A stretch of DNA of 64,000 nt, from the NCBI GenBank assembly GCA_028583605.1, contig CM053337.1, positions 16,865,664-16,929,663 of the forward strand. Reading direction: 5' to 3'. This document shows positions 1 through 12,600 of the stretch, one piece after another. A program made the translations under genes and the position numbers. The first letter of the stretch is position 1. Every line of letters begins with the position of its first letter. Origin of the DNA: Dastarcus helophoroides (lineage: Eukaryota > Arthropoda > Insecta > Coleoptera > Bothrideridae). The notes beneath the pieces are model-generated. The model saw nothing but the letters and a program-made list of their open reading frames with translations, was not told the DNA's origin and made no database searches.

Positions 1-545
1 GTTGCTTTCAAATTTAACAGAACGTCCCTCGTATAATCACAATTAAATTTAGAAACAATTCGTCCTCTTAAAATGCCAAATATTTGGTAATTTAAATTAC
101 ATAACACAGTTGCATCTTTGCACTAATAAATAGAGCAAATTAGTCGAATAATTCGTTGAATATGTTCCGGGAAAACAAACTAATCTGTGCTTAAATTTCA
201 AAAAAAAAAGGTTATGCATATTTGATAAGGGTTAAAGGCGAGATAAAAAAAGTCAATGACTTAATATCTTGATCTGACATTCCGCAAATGTCTATTGTGT
301 TGCGTCTGGTTGAAAAAAAATCGACGATTGGGCTGAACAAACACCGAACGAAACTCGAGGAAAAATTCGACCTAAACTGTTTATGTTGAAGCAGCTTAAG
401 TGACGCAAAGAATGTAAATACTGTTTATTTTGAGATTTCGCGCAAATATGTATAATCGAGCATAAATCGTTGTGTTGCCATTCGAATTTCTAAAGTTTTG
501 ACGATCAGACTCTGGAAAAAAAATTACATTGGGTTCATTCTCATT
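1..545. other. Upstream region of the chitinase gene, no gene seen
   Basis: AT-rich sequence with no convincing coding exon on either strand. It should hold the promoter and 5' leader for first exon 1a. A TATAAT-like string at 451-456 is the only core-promoter candidate I noticed, and it is weak. Confidence 0.4.
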
Positions 546-618
546 ATGTATCTTTGTAAGGTGGTTCTAACGATCGCAATCGTTGGTCTTGCGTCCGAAT
601 TTGTGTCCAGTGCAACTG
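546..618 (+). CDS. Chitinase exon 1a, signal peptide
   Basis: 73 nt encoding [20 protein letters not shown] and a few more residues, a hydrophobic leader ending in small residues. It ends at CTG|GTGAGT in phase 1, which matches the phase of the exon 2 acceptor at 5697, so the junction reads ...[12 protein letters not shown]. The start context (CATTATG) is weak. Confidence 0.75.
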
Positions 619-3600
619 GTGAGTAAACCAACAATTTATTGTTGTTTTCAAAGTGATGCGAACGGAAATTTTTCGTTCGTCGTCTCCTAGAAATTGGGAA
701 AACTAAAAATTTTATAAAAAGAAATTTTCTCCAAATTTCCATTTTTCCTGAAAGTGTCGTTCTTTAAAATTTCTTTTAGAAATTATAACTTCTCCCGATT
801 TTTCTTTGTGTTCCTCTAATTGGCTTCAAAAATGTCAAGTTTCTTCACGACACTAACAATTTAAAGTTCATTTCATTTTGTAGTTTTGACAACAAATGTC
901 TGTTTTTTAATTTTATTTAACATTTAAATGTCTGGAAAAAACCCTGAAAGCTCTATAAAAATGTCAACATTTTGTAAAAAACAAAAAATTTCGTCTCCTT
1001 TGCAAAGATATTACAATTTTTTTATCAAATTTAGATTTTTTCTCTGCAAAATTTTGCTTTTTTTGTGTTTTTCTCTAAACATTTTATACAAAGAATTTTT
1101 TTTGAAATTTCAACTTTTCCAGGAGATTTTCTCTCTAAAATATTTTTTCTTGTAGGAATTTTGATTTCTCTCTAATTTGTTTTGGAAATTAAAAATTGTT
1201 TAACAAAATTTTGATACTTTAAAATTCATTTTATTTTATAATTTTGATAAAAAACTGAAAATTATTAGGTTGAAATTAAGGGAAAATAAACTTCAAATTT
1301 GCATAAAAATAAGAAAACTTTGGGAAAAATATTGAAATTTCAAGAAAAAATGTACTTTTTTCAGCAAAGTTTTCATTTTTCTTAAAAATTTTATAAAAAG
1401 AAATTTTCTCCAAATTTCCATTTTTCCTGAAAGTGTCGTTCTTTAAAATTTCTTTTAGAAATTATAACTTCTCTCGATTTTTCTTTGTGTTCCTCTAATT
1501 GGCTTCAAAAATGTCAAGTTTCTTCACGACACTTTAACAATTTCAAGTCCATTTCATTTTGTAGTTTTGACAACAAATGTCTGTTTTTTAATTTTATTTA
1601 ACATTTAAATGTCTGGAAAAAACCCTGAAAGCTCTATAAAAATGTCAACATTTTGTAAAAAAACAAAAAATTTCGTCTCCTTTGCAAAGATATTTCAAAT
1701 TTTTTTCCAAATTTCGATTTTTTCTCTACGAAATTTTGCTTTTTTTGTGTTTTTCTCTAAACATTTTATATAAAGAATTTTTTGAAAAGTTTATTTTTAA
1801 AAAAAGTAAACCTTTCAAAAAGAGTCGAAATTTTGAAAAAAAGTCGAAGTTTTGAAATGGAATCGAAATTTAACGAAATATTAGTCGAAAATGTCATTAA
1901 AAGATTTCAAAAAATGTCTGACTAGAAAAAAATTAGAATTTTCAAATACAGGAAAAGGTAAAGTTTCGAAAAAAAGTCGAAAATTTCAATAGTTCAAGTT
2001 TGAAAGCAATCGTTTCTTTTAGGTCAAAGATTTAATTGGAAAAAGTAACGTTTTGAAAATGTCGAAATCTTAAAAATTTTAAAAAGCTAAACATTGTCGC
2101 AGCACCCCCTTTAGTTTTGGTTACGAGCTGCTACTGATTATTATGAAAAAAAGACGACATAATTGCTACATTTTCTCTCTTATCTGACGTATATAAGCAC
2201 ATTTCCCTAACTACGTTGTATTCCCGATTAGCTTATCAAAACATTTATCAGCGTAAGCCCGTCACATTATAAATTATAACAACAAAAATGTATCAAAAGA
2301 TTAAAGTATATTTTTATTACGGTTTTAACATTTATTTTAATAGTTTGCTGTGTCACAACAGGTAATATTTAGGAACTTATTGTGTATCACCACTTTCCCC
2401 ACGAAATTACTACAGTATCGAGTATCAATGACAAAAAAAATACAAATCTTGTCCCCTGAAACTAAAAAAGATTAAAAAACACAACAAAGATTGCTCTCAT
2501 TGTCCCTTGAACCCAAAAAATAAAAAAACACAACAAACGTTGCTCTCTTGTTCCCTGAAACCAAGAAAAATTAAAAAATACAACAAAGGACCAACCTTTG
2601 TTGTGTTTTTTAATCTTTTTTGATTTTAGGGGACAATTAGAGCCACCTTTGTTGTGTTTTTAAATCTTTTTTTGATTTTAGGGGACAATTAGAGCCACCT
2701 TTGTTATGTTTTTAAACTTTCTTGGTTTCAGAGGACAAGATTTGTATAAATTTTTGAAGATAATCAAGAACCAGTCCGTTGCACCAAAATCAATGACAAT
2801 CCCAAACACTATTGGATTTTAGGACGTTATTAGAGTGTTCCCTAGATTTTCTGGATATAATATTACTTTGGAAGCATCTGAAACAGTTTTTCGTGTTAAA
2901 AAAGAGTCTATTTTCTATCTCGGTTCTCAAGGAAGTTCTATATTAATTTTTATTGAATTCAGTTTAGTAATTGAACCGTGAAAAGCCAACAAATCCTATC
3001 TCTGGTTTCAAGGAAGTTTTACACTAATTTTCATTGAAATCAGTTCAGTAAATGAACCGTGAAAAGCCAGGATTTCAAGGAAGTTGTATACTAATTTTCA
3101 TTGAAATTAATTCAGTAAATGAACCGTGAAAAGCCAGGGTTTCAGGGAAGTTCTATACTAATTTTCATTGAAATCAGTTCAGTAAATGAACCCTAAAAAG
3201 CCAGAGGGTTTCAAGGAAGTTCTATACTAATTTTCATTGAAATCAGTTCAGTAATTGAACCGTGAAAAGCCAACAAATCCTATCTCTGGTTTCAAGGAAG
3301 TTTTATACTAATTTTCATTGAAATCAGTTCAGTAAATGAACCGTGAAAAGCCAGGATTTCAAGGAAGTTGTATACTAATTTTCATTGAAATTAATTCAGT
3401 AAATGAACCGTGAAAAGCCAGGGTTTCAGGGAAGTTCTATACTAATTTTCATTGAAATCAGTTCAGTAAATGAACCCTAAAAAGCCAGAGGGTTTCAAGG
3501 AAGTTCTATACTAATTTTCATTGAAATCAGTTCAGTAATTGAACCGTGAAAAGCCAACAAATCCTATCTCTGGTTTCAAGGAAGTTTTACACTAATTTTC

Positions 3601-6600
3601 ATTGAAATCAGTTCAGTAAATGAACCGTGAAAAGCCAGGATTTCAAGGAAGTTGTATACTAATTTTCATTGAAATTAATTCAGTAAATGAACCGTGAAAA
3701 GCCAGGGTTTCAGGGAAGTTCTATACTAATTTTCATTGAAATCAGTTCAGTAAATGAACCCTAAAAAGCCAGAGGGTTTCAAGAAAGTTCTATACTAATT
3801 TTCATTGAAATCAGTTCAGTAATTGAACCGTGAAAAGCCAACAAATCCTATCTCTGGTTTCAAGGAAGTTTTACACTAATTTTCATTGAAATCAGTTCAG
3901 TAAATGAACCGCGAAAAGCCAGGATTTCAAGGAAGTTGTATACTAATGTTCATTGAAATTAATTCAGTAAATGAACCGTGAAAAGCCAGGGTTTCAGGGA
4001 AGTTCTATACTAATTTTCATTGAAATCAGTTCAGTAAATGAACCCTAAAAAGCCAGAGGGTTTCAAGGAAGTTCTATACTAATTTTCATTGAAATCAGTT
4101 CAGTAATTGAACCGTGAAAAACCAACAAATCCTATCTCTGGTTTCAAGGAAGTTTTACACTAATTTTCATTGAAATCAGTTCAGTAAATGAACCGTGCAA
4201 AGCCAGGATTTCAAAGAAGTTATATACTAATTTTCATTGAAATTAATTCAGTAAATGAACCGTGAAAAGCCAGGGTTTCAGGGAAGTTCTATACTAATTT
4301 TCATTGAAATCAGTCCAGTAAATGAACCCTAAAAAGCCAGAGGGTTTCAAGGAAGTTCTGTACTAATTTTCATTGAAATCAGTTCAGTAATTGAACCGTG
4401 AAAAGCCAACAAATCCTATCTCTGGTTTCAAAGAAGTTTTACACTAATTTTCATTGAAATCAGTTCAGTAAATGAACCGTGCAAAGCCAGGATTTCAAAG
4501 AAGTTGTATACTAATTTTCATTGAAATTAATTCAGTAAATGAACCGTGAAAAGCCAGGGTTTCAGGGAAGTTCTATACTAATTTTCATTGAAATCAGTTC
4601 AGTAAATGAACCCTAAAAAGCCAGAGGGTTTCAAGGAAGTTCTATACTAATTTTCATTGAAATCAGTTCAGTAATTGAACCGTGAAAAGCCAACGAATCC
4701 TATCTCTGGTTTCAAGGAAGTTTTATACTAATTTTCATTGAAATCAGTTCAGTAAATGAACCGTGAAAAGCCAGGATTTCAAGGAAGTTGTATACTAATT
4801 TTCATTGAAATTAATTCAGTAAATGAACCGTGAAAAGCCAGGGTTTTAGGGAAGTTCTATACTAATTTTTATTGAAATCAGTTCAGTAATTCAACCGTGA
4901 AAAGCCAACAAATCCTATCTCTGGTTTCAAGAAAGTTTTATACTAATTTTCATTGAAATCAGTTCAGTAAATAAACCGTGAAAAGCCAGGATTTCAAGGA
5001 AGTTTTATACTAATTTTCATTGAAATCAGTTCAGTAAATCAACCGTGAAAAGCCAGGGTTTCAAGAAAGTTCTATACTAATTTTCATTGAAATCAGTTCA
5101 GTAATTGAACCGTGAAAAGCCAACAAATCCTATCTCTGGTTTCAAGAAAGTTCTATACTAATTTTCATTGAAATCAGTTCAGTACTTGAACCGTGAAAAG
5201 CCAACAAACATAAGGACGACAAACACATTTTCCCATTTATTTTTAGCTAGCTTAGGTTTCACATTGTCTAGTAAAAACCCAAAAATCCAAGAAAATTTCA
5301 ACTATATATACGATTAGGTTTGACAGTTTTCCGTGATAAAAACGAACCCATTTTTTATTTTGGGTTTCAAAAATTGAAATACAAATCTTGTCCCTTGAAA
5401 CCAAAACAGATTAAAAATCACAAAAAAAATTGCTCTAACGCGTTTTGGTCAGTATCTCTCTGAAAATGATAGCTTAGCTATCGAAACACGTTAGAGCAAC
5501 CTCTGTTGTGTTTTTTAATCTTTTTTGGTTTCAAGGAACAAGATTTGTATTTCAATTTTTTGAAGGCAACCAAGGACCAGTTCATTTCCCAAAAAAAAAT
5601 GGGGTTTCAAGACCAAACCAAAACCCAACTGACAAGACAGACATTCGAAATGATCGAATTTTTTTTTTACATAAACATCCTCGATTTCTTTTTTAGATAA
5701 GGTCGTTTGTTACTATGGAAGTTGGGCGAATTACAGGAACGGCAACGGCAAATTCGTGGCTGAAGATATCAACCCCTTTCTCTGCACTCATCTCATTTAC
5801 ACGTTCCTTGGGGTAGAAACCAACGGCAACATTAAAGTTCTGGACGATTGGTTGGAATTCGGTCTGAGTAAGTAACTTTGTAAATTGATGCACGAATCTC
5901 CTCCTGAAACAACGAAAAATTAAAAACTAAACTAAATAAACTAAACGAAAACCAAACTAAATAAACTAAACTTAACGAAAACTAAACTAAATAAACTAAA
6001 CTAAACGAAAACTAAACTAAATAAACTAAACTAAACAAAAACTAAACTAACTAAGCTAAAAGAAAAGTAATGTCACAGTTTAATTAGATCTCGAGCACTT
6101 TTCTTAAAATTTTCTTGAAATTTTGCCTTTTTTGAGAACTTTCGATAAATTCTTTTTTTTTCGAACTTTCTCCCATTTTTCGAATTAGACGAATTCATTA
6201 AAAAAAAAATGAATTCGTCGTTTTTTTTAAATCTCTTCATTCTTCCCAATTTCTTTCGAAATCTCTTCCTTTTTCTCAAAATTCGGCGTTTTTTGGGGAA
6301 CGTTAAAATTTTTTTAAAGTTGAACACTTCTCGAAATTTTCTTGTAATTTTCTTTCGAAATTAATTTACTAATTTTCTCAAAATTCGAATTGATCTAAAA
6401 TTTGGATTTTTTAAATCGTTTTGTTTTCGAAATTTCAAATTTATTCTTAAAATTTAACTTTGTCTTGAAAATTGTAAATTTTTTGTCGAAGTTTCGATCT
6501 TTTTTTAAAATTTTGACTGTTTCCTTGAAATTTTTCCTAAAATTTCACTTTTTTCTTCTTCTCTGAAACACTTCGACTTTTTTAAATTTTAACAAATTTT

Positions 6601-9600
6601 TCTAAGCTTCCACTTTATTCTTACGATTTCTCTTTTCGAAATTTTGCAATTTTTCAAAAGATTCGAAATTGTTTTAAAATTTCATGTTTTTAACTTTGTT
6701 TTGGGTTTCAAAATGTTACAAATCGAAATACAGAACTTGTCCCTTGAAATCAAGAAAGATTGTTTTTAAAAAAGATGTTTTTTTAATCTTTCTTGGTTTC
6801 AGGGGACAAGTTCTGTATTTCAATGTTTGAAGATAACCAAGGACCAGTCCGTTCCACCAAATTTCAAACTATTGTCGAAATTCGACGTTTTTTTTCCCTT
6901 AAATTACGCCTTTTTTGAGAGCTTTCGATAAATTCGTATTTTTCGAACTTTCTCCCATTTTCGAATTAGACGAATTCATTTAAAAAAAAATGAATTCGTC
7001 GTTTTTTTTAAATCTCTTCATTTTTCCCAATTTCTTTCGAAATCTCTTCCTTTTTCTCAAAATTCGGCGTTTTTTGGGGAACGTTAACATTTTTTTAAAG
7101 TGGAACACTTCTCGAAATTTTCTTGTAATTTTCTTTCGAAATTAATTTACTAATTTTCTCAAAATTCGAATTGATCTAAAATTTGGATTTTTTAAATCGT
7201 TTTGTTTTCGAAATTTCAAATTTATTCCTAAAATTTACCTTTCTCTTGAAAATTGTAAATTTTTTGTCGAAGTTTCGATCTTTTTTTAAAATGTTGACTT
7301 TTTTCTTGAAATTTTTCCTAAAATTTCGCTTTTTTCTTCTTCTCTGAAACACTTCGACTTTTTTAAATTTCAACAATTTTTTCTAAGCTTCCGGTTTATT
7401 CTTACAATTTCTCTTTTCGAAATTTTGCAATTTTTCAAAAGATTCGAAATTGTTTTAAAATTTCATGTTTTTAAATTTGTTTTGGGTTTTGAAATGTTAA
7501 AAATCGAAATACAGAACTTGTCTCCTGAAACCAAGAAAGATCGTTTTTAAAAAAGATGTTTTTTTAATCTTTCTTGGTTTCAGGGGACAAGTTCTGTATT
7601 TCAATGTTTGAAGATAACCAAGGACCAGTTCGTTCCACCAAATTTCAAACTATTGTCGAAATTCGACGTTTTTTTTTCCCTAAAATTTCGCCTTTTTTGA
7701 AAGCTTTCGATAAATTCGTATTTTTCGAACTTTCTCCCATTTTCGAATTAGACGAATTCATTTAAAAAAAAAATGAATTCGTCGTTTTTTTTAAATCTCT
7801 TCATTTTTCCCAATTTCTTTCGAAATCTCTTCCTTTTTCTCAAAATTCGGCGTTTTTTGGGGAACGTTAACATTTTTTTAAAGTTGAACACTTCTCGAAA
7901 TTTTCTTGTAATTTTCTTTCGAAATTATTTTACCAATTTTCTCAAAATTCGAATTGATCTAAAATTTGGATTTTTTAAATCGTTTTGTTTTCGAAATTTC
8001 AAATTTATTCCTAAAATTTAACTTTCTCTAGAAAATTGTAAATTTTTTGTCGAAATGTCGATCTTTTCTTAAAATTTTGACTTTTTTCTTGAAATTTTTC
8101 CTAAAATTTCACTTTTTTCTTCTTCTCTGAAACACTTCGACTTTTTTAAATTTCAACAATTTTTTCTAAGTATCCGGTTTATTCTTACAATTTCTCTTTT
8201 CGAAATTTCGCAATTTTTCAAAAGATTCAAAATTGTTTAAAAATTTCATGTTTTTAAATTTGTTTTGGGTTTCAAAATGTTAAAAATCGAAATACAGAAC
8301 TTGTCCCCTGAAACCAAGAAAGATTGTTTTTAAAAAAGATGTTTTTTTAATCTTTTTCTGCTTTTTTTGGGAAACTTTGACATTTTTTTAAAGTTCAACA
8401 CTTCAGGAAATTTTCTTGGAATTTTCTTTCGAAATTATTTTACCAATTTTCTCAAAATTCGAATTTATCTGAAAATTGGGAGTTTTTTTTTAATTCGTCT
8501 TGTTCTCGAAATTGCAAATTTATTCTTAAAATTTAGATTTCTCTGAAACCAAGAAAAATTAAAAACTAGACCAAACGAAAACTAAACCGAACGAAAACTA
8601 AACTAAACGAAAACTAAACTAAACGAAAACTAAACTAAACGAAAACTAAACTAAACGAAAACTAAACTAAACGAAAACTAAACTAAACGAAAACTAAACT
8701 AAACAAAAACCAAACCAAACGAAAACTAAACTAAACGAAAACTAAACTAAACGAAAACCAAACCAAACGAAAACTAAACTAAACTAAACGAAAACTAAAC
8801 TAAACAAGAGCCAAACCAAACGAAAACTAAACTAAACGAAAATTAAACTAAACGAAAACTAAACTAAATAAACTAAACTAAACGAGAACTAAACTAAATA
8901 AACTAAACTCAATGAAAACTAAACTAAATAAACTAAACTAAATCAACTAAACTAAACGAAAACTAAACTAACTAAAAAAGAAAAGTAACTTCACAGTTTC
9001 ATTAGACTTCGATTTTGTGCAGAAAATATCGCGCGAGTCAACTCGTTGAAGCAACAGAATCCAAACTTGAAGACCATGATCGCTGTTGGTGGTTGGAACG
9101 AAGGTTCCATTAAGTATTCCGCTATCGCAGCCGATGCTACCAAAAGGGCGACATTCATCCAAAGCGCCAGAGATTTCGTCATCAAGAATGGATTCGATGG
9201 TTTCGATTTGGATTGGGAGTATCCTGGGCAGCGCGGTGGCTCTCCAGCTGACAAGGTAAGAGTGAGTGATGCCATCTTAATTATCCGCATCGCAATCTGT
9301 GTAACTTGACTCCTAAATAGTAAAGCAAAAGTTCTTGGTTTCTGGATTGAATCCACTTTAAGATAAGGTGGTCTACACGTTTGGTATGTGAAGATGTTCT
9401 CAGATCACTGAGGACATCTTTTGAGGACGTCTTAAGAGCAATCAGGACATCTTCAGACCAGTCAGGACGTCTTTAGAGCAGTTAAGACATTTTCAGAGCA
9501 GTCAGGATATCTTTAGATCAGTCAGGATGTTGTCAGCTCAGTCAGGACATCTTCAGAGCAGTAAGGATATCTTCAGAGCACTCAGGACGTCTTCAGAGCA

Positions 9601-12600
9601 GTCAGGACATTTTCAGAGCTGTCAGGACATCTTTAAATCAGTCAGGATGTTGTCAGCTCAGTCAGGACATCTTCAGAGCAGTCAGGATATCTTCAGAGCA
9701 GTCAAGACATCTTCAGACCAGTCAGGACTTCTTCAGCTCAGTCAGGACATCTTTAGACCAGTCAGGGCGTCTTCAGCTCAGTTAGGATGTCTTCAGCTCA
9801 GTCAGGATGTCTTCAGCTCAGTCAGGACATTTTGAAACCAGTCAGGACGTCTTCAGCTCAGTCAGAACATCTTCAGACCAGTCAGGACGTCTTCAGCTCA
9901 GTTAGGATGTCTTCAGCTCAGTCAGGATGTCTTCAGCTCAGTCAGGACATTTTGAAACCAGTCAGGACGTCTTCAGTTCAGTCAAAACATCTTTAGATCA
10001 GTCAGGCTGTTGTCAGCTCAGTCAGGATATCTTCAGAGCAGTCAGGATATCTTCAAAGCAGTCAAGACATCTTCAAATCAGTCAGGACTTCTTCAGCTCA
10101 GTCAGGACATCTTTAGACCGGTCAGGGCGTCTTCAGCTCAGTTAGGATATCTTCAGCTCAGTCAGGATGTCTTCAGCTCAGTCAGAACATTTTTAAACCA
10201 GTCAAGACGTCTTCAGCTCAGTCAGGACATCTTCAGACCAGATAAGACGTCTTCAAAGCAGTCAAGACATTTTCAGAGTAGTCAGGACATCTTTAAATCA
10301 GTTAAAATGTTGTCAGCTCAGTCAGGACATCTTCAGAGCAGTCAGGATATCTTCAGAGCAGTCAAGACATCTTCAGACCAGTCAGGACTTCTTGAGCTCA
10401 GTCAGGACATCTTTAGACCAGTCAGGGCGTCTTCAGCTCAGTTAGGATGTCTTCAGCTCAGTCAGGATGTCTTCAGCTCAGTCAGAACATTTTCAAACCA
10501 GTCAGGACGTCTTCAGTTCAGTCAAAACATCTTTAGATCAGTCAGGATGTTGTCAGCTCAGTCAGGACATCTTCAGAGCAGTCAGGATATCTTCAGAGCA
10601 GTCAAGACATCTTCAGACCAGTCAGGACTTCTTCAGCTCAGTCAGGACATCTTTAGACCAGTCAGGGCGTCTTCAGCTCAGTTAGGATGTCTTCAGCTCA
10701 GTCAGGATGTCTTCAGCTCAGTCAGAACATTTTCAAACCAGTCAGGACGTCTTCAGCTCAGTCAGGACATCTTCAGACCAGTCAAGACGTCTTCAGAGCA
10801 GTCAAGACATTTTCAGAGCAGTCAGGACATCTTTAGATCAGTCAGGATGTTGTCAGCTCAGTCAGGACATCTTCAGAGCAGTCAGGATATCTTCAGAGCA
10901 GTCAAGACATCTTCAGACCAGTCAGGACGTCTTCAGCTCAGTCAGGATGTCTTCAGCTCAGTCAGGACATTTTGAAACCAGTCAGAACGTCTTCAGCTCA
11001 GTCAGAACATCTTCAGACCAGTCAGGACGTCTTCAGCTCAGTCAGGACATCTTCAGCTCAGTCAGGACATCTTCAGCTCAGTCAGGACGTCTTCAGACCA
11101 GTCAGGACATCTTCAGACCAGTCAGGACGTCTTCAGCTCAGTCAGGATGTCTTCAACTCGGTCAGGACATCTTGAGACCAGTCAGGACATCTTCAGACCA
11201 GTCATGACATCTTCAGACCAGTCATGACATCTTCAGACCAGTCAGGACGTCTTCAGCTCAGTCAGGACGTCTTCAGCTCAGTCAGGATGTCTTCAGCTTA
11301 GTCAAGACATCTTCAGACCAGTCAGGACATCTTCAGCTCAGTCAGGACATCTTCAGCTCAATTAGGACGTCTTCAGCTCAGTCAGAACTGGTCAGTCAGG
11401 ACGTCTTCAGCTCAGTCAGGATGTCTTCAGCTCGGTCAGGACATCTTCAGACCAGTCAGGACATCTTCAGACCAGTCAGGACATCTTCAGACCAGTCAGG
11501 ACGTCTTCAGCTCAGTCAGGATGCCTTCAGCTTAGTCATCACATCTTCAGAGCAGTCAGGACATATTCAGGCCAATCAGGATATTTTCAGTGTTGACACT
11601 GAATTAGATTTAATCCAGAAACCAAAATATTCTCGCAGATTAACTCATGGAAGTGTTCTTTCAATTCATAAACGAGTTATTTTCTTTTAAAGGAAAATTA
11701 CGTTACCCTTCTTAGAGAAATGAGAGAGGAATGGGACAAACATGGATTATTGTTATCAGCTGCTGTAGCGGCCGCCGCCAGTTCAGTCGATCAATCCTAC
11801 AATGTACCTGCTTTATCAAAGTAAGTAAAAATTCTGTCAGATTAGTCTGTAAATTTTCCAAAAGTGTATATGTCATGGTATTTGTTGTTATTGGGCTTAT
11901 GGTTGGTTCTACTACAGAACATTTTAAAATTTGCTAGCTTTTGATCCTTCAACCTTAAATCCTTTTTAATTTAGAAAATAGCAAACTATGCATATTTGTC
12001 TTTTCAGTTTTTTTTTTAATAATAATCATTTAATAATTTTCAGAGATTTCTGATTTAGTTAGTTAACAAAAATTTATTAAAAATTGTACAATAAATTAAA
12101 AAATTGAACGTATCCCGTATAGGATATACTTCTTCCGGAATTGGACCGTGTTAAAGAACTACTTTGACATGGTCCAAAGCCAGAAGAAGCATATCCTGTA
12201 CTGACTCCGGCTGTGCAAGCCTTCGTTATCGTCTCCTATACAGCACCTAAATCAGAAAGATATCTTAAAGGTATCATTTTAGCGATATCTTTAAGAGACA
12301 CAAAAAAGTTAACATTTAGATAACTTTTTTTATTCGTCAGATTACTGACATTTAACATATATCTATAAGATGATTTTGATAGATATCTTTAGGAAGAGAA
12401 ATCTTTATGTTAACATAATGTTAACATTCTGACAATATTTCCCAAGACTCTAAAAAATGATGACTCTAAAAGCTCTTTAAGCAAACTTATCGCTGAACGG
12501 GATTCCATTTAAAATTATTCTTTAGTTTTATAGAAAATAGTGTAAATACGTGTTTCTATAACTGAAAAGTGGTGACCCCTCAAAATTGCCTCAAATTCGT

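Noticed and set aside
10010..10975. 321-codon open frame in the [16 protein letters not shown] repeat
   Set aside because: It is the 20 bp minisatellite read through; several frames are open, there is no splice or start support, and it lies between chitinase exons 3 and 4.
9400..11590. CRISPR-like regular 20 bp repeats
   Set aside because: Units are contiguous with no unique spacers, and the setting is a eukaryotic intron.
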